DNA of 64,000 bases. Source: JAJDYQ01 sp965214035 (lineage in GTDB: Bacteria; Pseudomonadota; Gammaproteobacteria; JAJDYQ01). Below the pieces are notes generated by a model, which saw nothing but the letters and a program-made list of their open reading frames with translations, was not told the DNA's origin and made no database searches. Both the position numbers and the translations under genes were made by a program. Shown here piece after piece: positions 1 to 9,178 of this stretch; positions within the stretch are counted from its first letter, which is position 1, and every line of letters starts with the position of its first letter. Location of the stretch: positions 1,860,001-1,924,000 of the forward strand of contig OZ243932.1 of NCBI GenBank assembly GCA_965214035.1, in the 5' to 3' direction.

Positions 1-1420
1 ACTCGCTGATATGCGACATCATCCATTCATCAACACGTTCATACATCAGCAGCACCTCAATACCCTTCTCACGAAATATACCCAGTGCCGGATTATTTTT
101 CGCAGCATTGAAGTTTTCCGCTGCAACATAATAAATTTTATCTTGTTTTTCCTGCATACGCTCGACGTATTCATCAAGCGTAACTGTCGGTACCGAGTTA
201 TCCTCATGGGTGGAACTGAATCGCAACAGCCTCAGAATTTGATCGCGATTCTTGAAATCTTCAACAGGCCCTTCTTTCAGGACATGGCCAAAATTTTTCC
301 AGAACTCGGCATATTCCTGAGGTTTTTTCTTGGCCATCCTTTCCAGCATACCAAGAATTTTTTTAACCGAGGCGGCACGAATTGTGCCAATGAGTTTGTT
401 ACCTTGCAAAATTTCACGCGATACATTTAATGGCAGATCATCGGAATCAACAAGACCTCTGACAAAACGCAGCCATGTCGGCATCAAATGTTCAGCATCA
501 TCCATGATGAATACACGCTTGACATAGAGCTTGATGCCATGGCGTTTATCCCGCTCCATCAGGTCAAAGGGAGCTCGTTTCGGAATATAAAACAGGCTGA
601 TATAGGATTGTTTACCCTCAACATGATTATGAATCCAATCCTGAGGATCTTCAAAATCATGTGCGATATGCTTGTAAAACTCCTTGTATTCTTCCTTGCT
701 GATGTCTTTTTTCTGCAAGGTCCAGAGTGCTGAGGCTTTGTTGACGGTTTGCCATTCGCCCTTGTTATCACCCTCGCTGGCCTTCATTTCAATTGGAAAG
801 CCGATATGGTCCGAGTAGGTTTTTACGATGTTACGAATGCGAAACTCTTCCAGAAATTCCTTGGCGGCCTCTTTGTTCAAATGTAACGTGATTTCCGTGC
901 CGCGTGTGTCTTTGGTGGTTTCTTCCAATGTGTAACTGCCCTGCCCATCTGATTCCCAGATGACAGCCTGGTCAACCGATTCGCCTGCGGCACGACTGAT
1001 AACTGTCACCTTATCTGCCACGATAAATGAAGAATAGAAACCCACGCCAAACTGACCGATCATCTGTGAGTCTTTGGCCTGATCTCCGGTGAGGCTATGA
1101 AAAAATTCTTTTGTACCCGATTTGGCAATAGTCCCCAGATGTTCAATAATCTGCTCAGCGTTCATGCCAATACCGTTATCTGTAATCGTCAGTTTCTTTT
1201 TATTAAAATCAATACGAATTTTCAGATCAGGGTCGCCACCCAGCAAAGAATCATCGGAAAGAGCCTGAAAGCGCAGCTTGTCACAGGCATCCGAGGCGTT
1301 TGATATCAATTCCCGCAGAAAGATTTCCTGATTTGAATAAAGTGAGTGAACCATCAGCTTGAGCAGCTGGGTCACCTCAGCCTGAAATTCATGGGTCTTT
1401 TTTTCAGTAGTGGCGCTCAT
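1..1420 (-). CDS. htpG: Molecular chaperone HtpG (Hsp90), 3' end outside window
   Basis: The reading frame starts at the ATG complementary to 1418-1420 and stays open to the left edge, giving about 473 codons of a protein that is usually about 630 residues; the C-terminal dimerisation domain is therefore outside the window. The N-terminus reads MSATTEKKTHEFQAEVTQLL and continues with the GHKL ATPase motif FLRELISNASDACDKLR, which holds the Mg-ATP-binding Asn. Hsp90 proteins are cytosolic ATP-dependent chaperones that remodel client proteins late in folding. The gene is the first of a leftward group. No heat-shock promoter could be assigned with confidence. Identity is certain; only the missing end limits the annotation. 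Confidence 0.95.
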   Translation of the reverse strand, partial: MSATTEKKTHEFQAEVTQLLKLMVHSLYSNQEIFLRELISNASDACDKLRFQALSDDSLLGGDPDLKIRIDFNKKKLTITDNGIGMNAEQIIEHLGTIAKSGTKEFFHSLTGDQAKDSQMIGQFGVGFYSSFIVADKVTVISRAAGESVDQAVIWESDGQGSYTLEETTKDTRGTEITLHLNKEAAKEFLEEFRIRNIVKTYSDHIGFPIEMKASEGDNKGEWQTVNKASALWTLQKKDISKEEYKEFYKHIAHDFEDPQDWIHNHVEGKQSYISLFYIPKRAPFDLMERDKRHGIKLYVKRVFIMDDAEHLMPTWLRFVRGLVDSDDLPLNVSREILQGNKLIGTIRAASVKKILGMLERMAKKKPQEYAEFWKNFGHVLKEGPVEDFKNRDQILRLLRFSSTHEDNSVPTVTLDEYVERMQEKQDKIYYVAAENFNAAKNNPALGIFREKGIEVLLMYERVDEWMMSHISE

Positions 1421-1484
1421 TTATCATCCTTCAATCCGTTCGTGAAAAAATATGGGCGCATATATGGGAATATACTTGGGCTTT

Positions 1485-1958
1485 TCAAGAGATGCGGGCA
1501 TTTTCATGCGTGAGCAACCAGCGTTTTCGGCGCAGTGCTTCGCCTTGCGTGTGTCCAGCGTACCCACCGAGACCTGAGGTGGATACAACACGATGGCAGG
1601 GGATAATGAGGATAAGCGGATTCCAGCGGCAGGCATTGCCTACCGCTCTGGCACCTGTATTCAAATGAGCTGCCAACTCCCCATAACGCTGAGTCTCACC
1701 TGCCTTGATTTCACGTAATGCATCCCAGACAGCGCACTGAAAAGCAGTACCCTGTACATTCAACGGCAAGTCAAAACGAAAGGCAGGGTCTGTAAAATAA
1801 GCCCTTAGCTGACGAATAACTTCCCGTGACAGGGCATCCCGTGGTTTCCTTGGCGATACAGCCTTGCGCAGAAAGTCCACACCGGTTAATTTTTCCTGTT
1901 TAACGACAATTCCAATGGTCGTAACAGGCGAACCAAAAATGGCCGAGTATTCAGTCAT
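1485..1958 (-). CDS. ogt: Methylated-DNA--protein-cysteine methyltransferase
   Basis: A 157-residue protein of the Ogt/Ada-C family, which repairs O6-methylguanine by suicidal transfer of the methyl group to a cysteine. The active-site motif IPCHRVV lies near residue 120, preceded by GNACRWNPLILI. The downstream Gly-rich GLGGYAG segment is typical of the DNA-binding wing. The N-terminal 60 residues form the less conserved alpha/beta domain. It lies just upstream of htpG on the same strand and 36 bases downstream of rplS. The motif GTAFQCAVWDALREI near residue 70 matches the family's GTxFQxxVWxAL signature, so the assignment is firm; whether it is closer to Ogt or to the Ada C-domain is not decided. 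Confidence 0.92.
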   Translation of the reverse strand: MTEYSAIFGSPVTTIGIVVKQEKLTGVDFLRKAVSPRKPRDALSREVIRQLRAYFTDPAFRFDLPLNVQGTAFQCAVWDALREIKAGETQRYGELAAHLNTGARAVGNACRWNPLILIIPCHRVVSTSGLGGYAGHTQGEALRRKRWLLTHENARIS

Positions 1959-1994
1959 ATGCCGACCAATAGTGACCGGTGCTCGCTGCTGCCA

Positions 1995-2357
1995 TCACTT
2001 GTTGGTCACTTTCTTCAGCTTTTCCTTAATTCGCGCCGCCTTGCCTGTACGCTGACGCAGATAATAGAGCTTGGCCCGGCGCACATCGCCGCGACGCTTG
2101 ACCCTGATCGCTGCGATTGCGGGGCTATGTGCCTGAAACACACGCTCTACACCTTCGCCATGAGAAATCTTGCGAACTGTAAATGATGTATTCAGTCCAC
2201 GGTTTCTTTTGGCGATAACCACCCCCTCATAAGCCTGAAGACGTTCGCGGTCACCTTCCTTTACACGCACATCAACGACTACTGTATCACCCGGGCCAAA
2301 AGCGGGGATGTCAGACTTCATTTGCTCGGCTTCGAGCTGTTGGATAATGTTACTCAT
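1995..2357 (-). CDS. rplS: 50S ribosomal protein L19
   Basis: A 120-residue protein starting MSNIIQQLEAEQMK, which matches the usual L19 N-terminus; a longer frame upstream would add six residues and is not needed. The conserved segments AYEGVVIAKRNRGL and FTVRKISHGEGVERVF, and the C-terminal RTGKAARIKEKL, are characteristic. L19 sits at the 30S-50S interface of the ribosome. It is the last gene of the leftward rpsP-rimM-trmD-rplS operon, with about 30 bases separating it from trmD. Length and sequence are standard for the family. Confidence 0.97.
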   Translation of the reverse strand: MSNIIQQLEAEQMKSDIPAFGPGDTVVVDVRVKEGDRERLQAYEGVVIAKRNRGLNTSFTVRKISHGEGVERVFQAHSPAIAAIRVKRRGDVRRAKLYYLRQRTGKAARIKEKLKKVTNK

Positions 2358-2389
2358 TGTTGCATACCGTTGCATCCATTAAAGCATGT

Positions 2390-3124
2390 TTAATTTTGCT
2401 CATGAATAAACTCATTCAAGAGCAATCGTTCTTCGCCTGTTAAGGGCCTGTTTTCCAACAGATCCGGCCGGCGCAGCCAAGTTCTTCCCAGCGACTGTTT
2501 AAGGCGCCAGCGTTCGATATGTTGATGGTGACCACTCATCAGCACTTCGGGTGTCGCCATCTCTCTCCAGATTTCTGGTCGGGTATAGTGAGGGCAATCC
2601 AGCAATCCACTCATAAAGGAGTCTCTCTGCGCGGACTGACCGTCACCCAACACCCCCGGAATCAGCCGGCTTATGCCATCAATTACGGCCATGGCGGCAA
2701 TTTCGCCACCACTCAGCACAAAATCACCCAGCGACCACTCCTCATCGGCCTGACTTTCCAGAAAACGTTCATCGATACCTTCATATCTGCCGCACAGCAA
2801 AATCAGATCATCTTTCTGCTCACCGAGCAATGACTGGGTGATCGGCTTTCCCTGCGGCGACAGATAGATTAACCGCAAATTTCCTCTATTCAGCCTGATC
2901 CGATTCAGCGTCCTGATCAACGGCTCCGCCATCATCACCATGCCGGGACCACCACCAAAAGGCCGATCATCGACAGTGCGATGAGCATTGACTGCATCAT
3001 CACGCGGTGTCCAGCAATCAACGTTTACCAAACCCTTTTTTATTGCCCTGCCGATAATGCCATAGGAGCAGGCATCCCGAATCATTTCCGGAAACAGTGT
3101 TATGACATTAAAGCATCGAACCAC
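2390..3124 (-). CDS. trmD: tRNA (guanine-N1)-methyltransferase TrmD
   Basis: A 244-residue SPOUT-class methyltransferase that makes m1G37 in tRNAs reading CCN, CUN and CGG codons, which prevents +1 frameshifts. The frame opens with GTG, then VRCFNVITLFPEM, which matches the start of the family. The knot region carries LLCGRYEGIDERFLES and FVLSGGE, the SAM-binding and catalytic segments; the Asp of the GGPGMVMMAEP region is nearby. Third gene of the operon, 15 bases after rimM. An upstream ATG is absent, so the GTG start is inferred from alignment with the family. Confidence 0.97.
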   Translation of the reverse strand: MVRCFNVITLFPEMIRDACSYGIIGRAIKKGLVNVDCWTPRDDAVNAHRTVDDRPFGGGPGMVMMAEPLIRTLNRIRLNRGNLRLIYLSPQGKPITQSLLGEQKDDLILLCGRYEGIDERFLESQADEEWSLGDFVLSGGEIAAMAVIDGISRLIPGVLGDGQSAQRDSFMSGLLDCPHYTRPEIWREMATPEVLMSGHHQHIERWRLKQSLGRTWLRRPDLLENRPLTGEERLLLNEFIHEQN

Positions 3125-3139
3125 TGTTTATAACCAACT

Positions 3140-3658
3140 CTAAAAATCAGGATCCCAATCAACAGTAATCATACCGTCATCCAGATTCACATGCCGCACT
3201 ACCTGCTTCTGAACATACGGGATTAGCCTTTGTCGGTCACCTTCAACCACAAGCACATCATTAGACCCTGTTTCAAACAGATGATCAACCACACCAAGCC
3301 GAATCCCGGCACAGGTGCATACAGTCAGGCCAATCAGGTCCGACCAGTAAAATTCATTTTCAGCGGTTTCAGGCAGTTGTTCTCTCAGTATCGTCACCTG
3401 CCAGCCAATCAGGTCAAGCGCCTGCTCCCGGGTTTCACAATCTTCCAGACTGATAACAAGCCCTTTACCGCACCTTTGTCGTCCTCTGGCCGGCTTTCTG
3501 ATCTCCCAGCGATTGCCCGACCCCAACCACCAGGGCGTGTAGTTAAGTATGTTTTCAGGAGGTCTCGTATAGGAAAAGACCTTAAGCTGTCCACGAACCC
3601 CAAATACCCCGATTATCCTGCCGACTACTATCCGGCCCGCAGAGTCAGGTTCTGCCAT
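3140..3658 (-). CDS. rimM: Ribosome maturation factor RimM
   Basis: A 172-residue cytosolic factor needed for late 16S rRNA processing and 30S head assembly through contact with S19. The N-terminal RimM domain has the VVGRIIGVFGVRGQLKV motif (residues about 11-27). The C-terminal half is a PRC barrel, including FYWSDLIGLTV near residue 103 and the ending MITVDWDPDF. It starts 7 bases after the rpsP stop and precedes trmD, the standard arrangement. Length is typical. Confidence 0.95.
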   Translation of the reverse strand: MAEPDSAGRIVVGRIIGVFGVRGQLKVFSYTRPPENILNYTPWWLGSGNRWEIRKPARGRQRCGKGLVISLEDCETREQALDLIGWQVTILREQLPETAENEFYWSDLIGLTVCTCAGIRLGVVDHLFETGSNDVLVVEGDRQRLIPYVQKQVVRHVNLDDGMITVDWDPDF

Positions 3659-3665
3659 GGAAATG

Positions 3666-3920
3666 TCAGGCTGCAGGCATTTTAGCCTGCTTCTTCACCA
3701 GAGATGCCACACGGTCAGACAATTTTGCGCCACGGGATTTCCAATGGTCAATACGGTCCATCTTCAGCTCCAGACGCTTATCCTGCCCGTTGGCAATCGG
3801 ATTGAAAAAGCCCAGACGTTCAATATAACGACCATCGCGCTTATTGCGGTTATCCGTTACCACCACATGATAAAAAGGACGCCGCTTGGCCCCACCGCGG
3901 GCCAGTCGTATCACTACCAT
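3666..3920 (-). CDS. rpsP: 30S ribosomal protein S16
   Basis: An 84-residue protein starting MVVIRLARGGAKRRPFYHVV, the family signature. S16 is an early-assembling 30S protein in the body of the small subunit. It is the first gene of the leftward rpsP-rimM-trmD-rplS operon. The usual upstream neighbour ffh is not present: the next gene upstream is a glycosyltransferase, separated by a 385-base gap, so the operon promoter should lie in that gap. Confidence 0.97.
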   Translation of the reverse strand: MVVIRLARGGAKRRPFYHVVVTDNRNKRDGRYIERLGFFNPIANGQDKRLELKMDRIDHWKSRGAKLSDRVASLVKKQAKMPAA

Positions 3921-4305
3921 TTCACGCTCTTCTAAAATTAGTATTCAAGGAAGCCCCGGACGATCTCGGCCCGGGGCAGGAGGCACACTATACGGATTTA
4001 ATCGGAAAAATAAAGCCCGAAATTACGCGATTCAAGACGGCAACAGACTTTCTCACAACCGATCTGATCCGCACCCGCAATCTCATCATGGCACTTTCCA
4101 GTATCCAGGGCAAATCACGTGAAAAGCTTTTTTCGCCCCCTCGTCCAGGCTCGGTTAAAAAGGGAAAGCACCAAAATGGATGAGGGAAGACAACAAATAA
4201 CATGACCACCCAGATGGAGTGATCCCACCTCAAACCCCTTGATAGCAACAAATATTCTACTTTTACTCGCCCCTTCTGACAGGGAAGCTCATGGAAACTT
4301 TTGTC
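3921..4305. promoter_or_regulatory. Non-coding gap upstream of rpsP
   Basis: A 385-base stretch with no convincing gene; the frames here have no recognisable protein. Immediately upstream of rpsP, near 3953-3979, is a GC-rich inverted repeat with arms GCCCCGG and CCGGGGC. It lacks a following T-run on the - strand, so it is either a leader hairpin of the ribosomal operon or a weak terminator. The operon promoter presumably lies beyond it, but no -35/-10 pair stands out. Confidence 0.3.
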
Positions 4306-5421
4306 TCAATTCGCAAGCAGCGCAGTATAAACTGCGTTATATCCGGCTATCATTTTCCCGGCTGTAAATAATGTCTCGAACCGTTTGCGTGCCTGCTTTC
4401 CGAAGGCCTCGGCCAGCTCAGGTTCAGCGACGAGCCTGTTCATACAACAAGCAAGTGCGACCGGGTCATCCGGTCGGCACACCAGCCCTGTTTCATTATC
4501 AATATTGACAAAACTGGTACCCGTACCAATTTCACAGGATATGAGAGGCAAGCCAAACATGGCTCCCTCAATCAAAGTGACGCCAAAGGCCTCAGAACGC
4601 AAATGAGACGGGAAGACGACAGCGAATGCCTTATCGTAATACCGAAGTTTTTCCTCATGCGATAATCGCCCTGGGAAGCTGACATTTCGCAAACCAAGCT
4701 TTTCGACCTGGTCCTTAACTTCACGCTCAAGAGGTCCGCTACCGATCATGACGATATGGGCCGAAACATCACATGCGGCTTTAACCAGAACATGCAGGCC
4801 CTTGTAATATCGAAATTCACCGACAAAGAGAAAATAAGGCTGCTCTAGTGGCACCTCCCTTCTTCCATCTGTGCGCAAGGGTTTTAACCGATCCGGCGAA
4901 TTTTGATCAGGCATACCGAGCGGCACGACATCCACTTTCTCCCTGAAGGTGTCCAGCACCGGACTGGTTGCAAGATAGTTTGGTGAGGTCGCAACAAGAC
5001 GATCCGCCTTCCTAAAAAAAAGCCTCATCAGCGGCCAGTAAAGAAAACGTAACCATTTCTGGTGAACGATATCGGAATGATAAGTCACCACAATCGGAGC
5101 ATCACAGCCCGACAACAGTACACATAAATCCGCAAATGGATAGGGGAAATGGACATGGACCACATCAGATTGGCGTGCCTTTCTAATCACCTCCATCAGA
5201 AATCCAACAGAAAAAGGATTTCGGCCGATAGAAAGCAACTGCTTTGCCATGGTGACCGTGTATCCGTTGAAACTGATCTGATTTGCCCGTTGCTCGGTAG
5301 TAGCAATAACCTCAACATCGTGCCCCAAGGCGGCCTGCCCCTGTGCCAGGCTATCAATGACAGTTTCGATGCCACCACAATAATCAGGTGCCGCACGTTT
5401 GAAAATATGGAGAATCTTCAA
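4306..5421 (-). CDS. Glycosyltransferase family 4 protein
   Basis: A 371-residue GT-B fold transferase of the GT4 type. The N-terminus MKILHIFKRAAPDYCGGIET has the Gly-rich sugar-acceptor loop, and VVHVHFPYPFADL follows at about residue 90. The C-terminal nucleotide-sugar domain contains YFLFVGEFRYYKGLHVLVKA and the EX7E motif in SEAFGVTLIEGAMFGLP. Such enzymes transfer a sugar from a nucleotide donor with retention of configuration, usually onto lipid-linked surface glycans. There is no polysaccharide cluster beside it: its neighbours are rpsP and purK. Acceptor and sugar cannot be read from the sequence. Confidence 0.85.
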   Translation of the reverse strand: MKILHIFKRAAPDYCGGIETVIDSLAQGQAALGHDVEVIATTEQRANQISFNGYTVTMAKQLLSIGRNPFSVGFLMEVIRKARQSDVVHVHFPYPFADLCVLLSGCDAPIVVTYHSDIVHQKWLRFLYWPLMRLFFRKADRLVATSPNYLATSPVLDTFREKVDVVPLGMPDQNSPDRLKPLRTDGRREVPLEQPYFLFVGEFRYYKGLHVLVKAACDVSAHIVMIGSGPLEREVKDQVEKLGLRNVSFPGRLSHEEKLRYYDKAFAVVFPSHLRSEAFGVTLIEGAMFGLPLISCEIGTGTSFVNIDNETGLVCRPDDPVALACCMNRLVAEPELAEAFGKQARKRFETLFTAGKMIAGYNAVYTALLAN

Positions 5422-5659
5422 AATCTGTTGAACTATGATATAATACAGGCTTGGTACTGCCGATACCCAGAGTCATACCGGGATAGCCGGCTACATCGAA
5501 AAGACAATAACAAGCAAAACACTCTCATGGCTTGTTGCGCCCAACAACCCGTTCCCGGATCTCTGGGTATAACATTGAAGCAAGGGACAGCAAGGCAATC
5601 ATCAGCACCCTACATACCTGAATATCAAAACCAGCATCGACAATCCTGCCGCGACAAAA

Positions 5660-6748
5660 TCACCCTTGCCCGAACATTTTCATAATGCGGGAAACCATCT
5701 TGCTTACTGCCTCGTCATCATGCGCACAAACTGTTATATGCCCTGTCTTTCTGCCGGGTCGCGGCTGTTTCTGGTAGTGGTGATAATGGGCACCTGACAG
5801 CTTGAGCACATCAGGCAAAGCCGGATATTCACCTATGATATTACACATGGCGCAGGGCGCAAGCGCAGACGTATCGCCGAGCGGCAGATCGCATATCGCC
5901 CTCAGATGATTTTCAAACTGGCTGCATACCGCACCATCAATGGACCAGTGACCGGAGTTATGGACACGCGGTGCAAACTCATTAGCCAGTAACTCTCCGT
6001 TATAATCAAAAAATTCGAGGCCGAGGACGCCCACATAATCCAGATCTTCCATTAGCCGATGTGTATAGTCTTCCGCCTTGGCCTGCAGGGGGTCATTCCG
6101 GCGCACCACCGAAGCAATCAAAATACCATGATGGTGATGGTTTTCAGTAACAGGATAAAAGCGCACTTCCCCACCATGGCTGCGCACTGCAATCACGGAA
6201 ATCTCTCGATCAAACTGCATCATGGCCTCAGCGATCAGATCGTTATTACCGAGCTCCAGCCAAGCGGCCCGAACATCTTCTACTGTATGGACACGCGCCT
6301 GCCCACGACCATCGTAACCCTGATAACGAGTCTTCACGATCAAGGGTGCCCGATTATCATGCAGAGCATCCAGCAGTTCCTGTTCGCACCCGATGACATA
6401 ATACTCCGGTACAGCGATACCCAATTTTTCCAGATATTGCTTTTCCGTGAGCCGGTCCTGCGCGGTCAATATGGACACAGCGGGTGGAGAAATACGCTCG
6501 GCGGGAATGGCATCCAGCGTAAACTGAGAGATGTTTTCATTCTCAAAAGTCACAATATCGACACTATCGACAAACCTCCCAAGGCGTTGGATATCATGAA
6601 ACCCACCACAAACATGCTCTCCCAACACATTGGCACAACCGTCGGGATTAGGGCTGTAAAAGGCAAAATCCAGACCGAGTGGCCTACCGGCCAGAGCCAA
6701 CATACGAGCCAGCTGACCATTGCCCAGAATACCGATTCTCATGGTCAC
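5660..6748 (-). CDS. purK: 5-(carboxyamino)imidazole ribonucleotide synthase
   Basis: A 362-residue ATP-grasp enzyme that carboxylates aminoimidazole ribonucleotide to N5-CAIR with ATP and bicarbonate, a step in purine synthesis. The N-terminal GILGNGQLARMLALAG motif, the ATP-grasp lid YQGYDGRGQARV, and the metal/substrate segment GVLGLEFFDYNGELLANEFAPRVHNSGHW (read here in parts) are all present. It starts five bases after the purE stop and is clearly co-transcribed with it. Length is normal. A long open frame on the opposite strand is only its shadow. Confidence 0.96.
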   Translation of the reverse strand: MTMRIGILGNGQLARMLALAGRPLGLDFAFYSPNPDGCANVLGEHVCGGFHDIQRLGRFVDSVDIVTFENENISQFTLDAIPAERISPPAVSILTAQDRLTEKQYLEKLGIAVPEYYVIGCEQELLDALHDNRAPLIVKTRYQGYDGRGQARVHTVEDVRAAWLELGNNDLIAEAMMQFDREISVIAVRSHGGEVRFYPVTENHHHHGILIASVVRRNDPLQAKAEDYTHRLMEDLDYVGVLGLEFFDYNGELLANEFAPRVHNSGHWSIDGAVCSQFENHLRAICDLPLGDTSALAPCAMCNIIGEYPALPDVLKLSGAHYHHYQKQPRPGRKTGHITVCAHDDEAVSKMVSRIMKMFGQG

Positions 6749-6753
6749 GCCGC

Positions 6754-7254
6754 TCAGGCAGAAGGATTCAAACGAGGGTCAGGATCGGCCAGAATCTTAT
6801 CTGACTGCTGCCGACGGAACGCCATCAGGTTTTCACGAATATCTGGATATTTATTAGCCAACAGGGCAGTAGCCAACAAAGCGGCGTTACATGCCCCGGC
6901 CTGACCGATAGCCACACAACCCACCGGGATACCGGCCGGCATTTGCACGATAGATAGCAGCGAATCCAGGCCATTCAGGGCATCTGACTTAACAGGCACA
7001 CCCAATACCGGCAGACAGGTCTTAGCGGCCACCATGCCAGGCAAATGAGCAGCACCGCCAGCGCCGGCAATAATAACTTCCAGACCACGATCAACAGCCG
7101 CAGCCGCATAATCAAACAGCTGATCAGGCGTGCGGTGAGCTGAAATTACCCTGATCTCGTGAGGAACATCCAGTAGCGACAGAATGTCCGCCGTGTGCTG
7201 CATGGTATCCCAGTCAGAGCGCGAACCCATGATAACACCTGCCAATGCCTTCAT
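6754..7254 (-). CDS. purE: N5-CAIR mutase
   Basis: A 166-residue class I PurE, which moves the carboxyl group of N5-CAIR to C4 to give CAIR. The start MKALAGVIMGSRSDWDTM is preceded by a good ribosome site, GGAGGAAACGGT directly before the ATG; the longer frame to 7323 has no support. Active-site segments are GSRSDW (residues about 10-15), SAHRTPD and GAGGAAHLPGM. First gene of the purE-purK pair. PurE and PurK together point to the bacterial N5-CAIR route. Confidence 0.97.
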   Translation of the reverse strand: MKALAGVIMGSRSDWDTMQHTADILSLLDVPHEIRVISAHRTPDQLFDYAAAAVDRGLEVIIAGAGGAAHLPGMVAAKTCLPVLGVPVKSDALNGLDSLLSIVQMPAGIPVGCVAIGQAGACNAALLATALLANKYPDIRENLMAFRRQQSDKILADPDPRLNPSA

Positions 7255-7481
7255 ACCGTTTCCTCCATGGCCTGAACTCGTATTTCGCGAACTAATCCCA
7301 GAAAAGCTTTGTATTATAACCACAACGATGGATCACGGCTATGCCCGACAAGACAGGTCAGCCGAACACTACGGTAATCAGCGGCAAAATACCTTGCCTC
7401 AACCATGCACACGGCGTATAAACGAACTTACCCACAGTTTGCCTGTCATTAGGGATAATCCGATTCACATATATTAAAGCC

Positions 7482-8057
7482 ATGAACAACACAAAGACAA
7501 TTTCCATAATAGGGGCAACTATTCTGATTGCAGCCCTGTTTACAGCCAGCCCAGCCATAGCGGAGGACGATACAGCCGCAGCAGCGGGCGCAACCTCGAT
7601 CATGACCAGCCACAAAGACTACCAAAAGCCGACAGAAGCCGAACTGAGGAAAACCCTGACACCGCTGCAATACGATGTCACACAAAACGAAGCCACCGAG
7701 CGACCCTACCAGAATGAGTACTGGGATAACAAAAAAGAAGGTATCTATGTCGATATCGTCTCCGGCGAACCCCTGTTTAGCTCAACCGACAAATACAAAT
7801 CCGGTACCGGCTGGCCCAGCTTCACTCGCCCGATCAAGGAAAACGCTCTGACCACACACGAAGACAGAAAGCTCTTTATGGTTCGCACAGAGCTGAAAAG
7901 TGCGATAGCTCAATCGCATCTGGGCCACGTATTCACAGATGGCCCCCGGCCGACCGGCCTGCGCTACTGCATCAACTCGGCATCTCTGCGCTTCGTACCC
8001 AAAGAAAACCTGATGAGTGAAGGGTATGCCGAATTTCTGGGCCTGTTTGAAAAATAG
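7482..8057 (+). CDS. msrB: Exported peptide-methionine (R)-S-oxide reductase
   Basis: A 191-residue MsrB-fold protein that should reduce methionine-R-sulfoxide in proteins. The catalytic segment is GLRYCINSASLRF, and the substrate pocket motif KSGTGWPSF lies near residue 105. An N-terminal signal peptide (hydrophobic IIGATILIAALFTASPAIA, cleavage after ASPAIA) places it in the periplasm. The two CXXC zinc sites and the upstream resolving Cys of common MsrB are absent: the catalytic Cys is the only cysteine. The single-Cys form must be recycled by an outside thiol or another reductant. Its neighbours purE and nadC diverge from it or converge on it and give no functional hint. Confidence 0.9.
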   Translation: MNNTKTISIIGATILIAALFTASPAIAEDDTAAAAGATSIMTSHKDYQKPTEAELRKTLTPLQYDVTQNEATERPYQNEYWDNKKEGIYVDIVSGEPLFSSTDKYKSGTGWPSFTRPIKENALTTHEDRKLFMVRTELKSAIAQSHLGHVFTDGPRPTGLRYCINSASLRFVPKENLMSEGYAEFLGLFEK

Positions 8058-8069
8058 GTGGCGGCTGGC

Positions 8070-8930
8070 TTAACGACAGATACGTAGTGACAAATCAACC
8101 GCCGCGACATTCTTCGTGATACTGCCGGACGATAGATAATTGACCCCTGTTTCCGCCACCGCCGCGACATTATCCGACGTGATGCCCCCCGAAGCCTCCA
8201 GCTGACAACGACCTCGATTGAAGCGGCAAGCGGCTTTCAGTTGCTCGACAGAAAAATTATCCAGCAGAATTCGGTCCGGTTCAGCCGCCACAGCCTGCTT
8301 GAACTCGTTCATATTCTCAACTTCCACCTCGACAAACATCCCGGGAAATCGCCCACGGGCAGCAAGCACGGCCCCACGAACCGACCCGACCGCCGCGATA
8401 TGATTTTCCTTGATTAAAATGGCATCAAACAGTCCCATGCGATGATTCGACCCCCCTCCGCAGCGCACAGCATACTTCTGAGCACTGCGCAGGCCGGGAA
8501 TGGTTTTGCGGGTATCGAGCACGACACAGCCAGTATGCGAGATCGCCCTGACACAGTGGCGGGTTGCAGTAGCGGTAGCTGACAACAACTGCACAAAATT
8601 CAAGGCAGTACGCTCACCGGACAGCAAGCCGGAAACCGACCCATGAATCGAGCACAACACATCATTTACCGAGATGGCGGCACCATCGTGATATTGCCAG
8701 CTCACCACAATGTCAGGATCAAGCTGCCGGAAAACCTCATCAAACCAGACCGTACCGCACAAAACCGCATCCTGTCGACAAACCACACGGGCCTCAGCAG
8801 AGCTGGTCTTGAGCAAAGCAGCCGTTTTATCACCATCGCCGACATCCTCGCGCAGCGCAGCACGGACGACCGAAACAATATCGTGAGGCAGGGCAGCGTG
8901 AAAATCAACAGCATCCGGCGGACTTGACAT
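8070..8930 (-). CDS. nadC: Nicotinate-nucleotide pyrophosphorylase (carboxylating)
   Basis: A 286-residue quinolinate phosphoribosyltransferase that joins quinolinate and PRPP to form nicotinate mononucleotide in de novo NAD synthesis. I place the start at MSSPPDAVDFHAALP because GAGGTC lies eight bases upstream of that ATG; a TTG five codons earlier is less likely. Key segments are ALREDVGDGDKTA, LDTRKTIPGLR and the PRPP-loop ending ASGGITSDNVAAVAETGVNY. It converges on msrB. A second NAD gene, nadE, lies about 40 kb away. Confidence 0.95.
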   Translation of the reverse strand: MSSPPDAVDFHAALPHDIVSVVRAALREDVGDGDKTAALLKTSSAEARVVCRQDAVLCGTVWFDEVFRQLDPDIVVSWQYHDGAAISVNDVLCSIHGSVSGLLSGERTALNFVQLLSATATATRHCVRAISHTGCVVLDTRKTIPGLRSAQKYAVRCGGGSNHRMGLFDAILIKENHIAAVGSVRGAVLAARGRFPGMFVEVEVENMNEFKQAVAAEPDRILLDNFSVEQLKAACRFNRGRCQLEASGGITSDNVAAVAETGVNYLSSGSITKNVAAVDLSLRICR

Positions 8931-9178
8931 AAAAATGGACCTCAAAAAATCGAATGGTCCGGTATATTACAACGATTAACAAGATACCATTGACCGACTG
9001 ATCTGATTGACCAAAAAACCATCTGCCACATCCTGTTATTGAGCAGACCGGCGGAATAATGTTATGCTTTCGGGGCCTGTCAAGCCCAGCCTAACCGCTC
9101 GCATTTGAGGTCAGGAATCAATACACTGTACTGCCATCACCCACAGGTACTTTTTAGCGTAAGAACTGAGGAAATCCC

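Noticed and set aside
6059..6904. 281-codon open frame on + across purK and the end of purE
   Set aside because: Antisense to well-conserved PurK; no recognisable protein and no ribosome site. A shadow.
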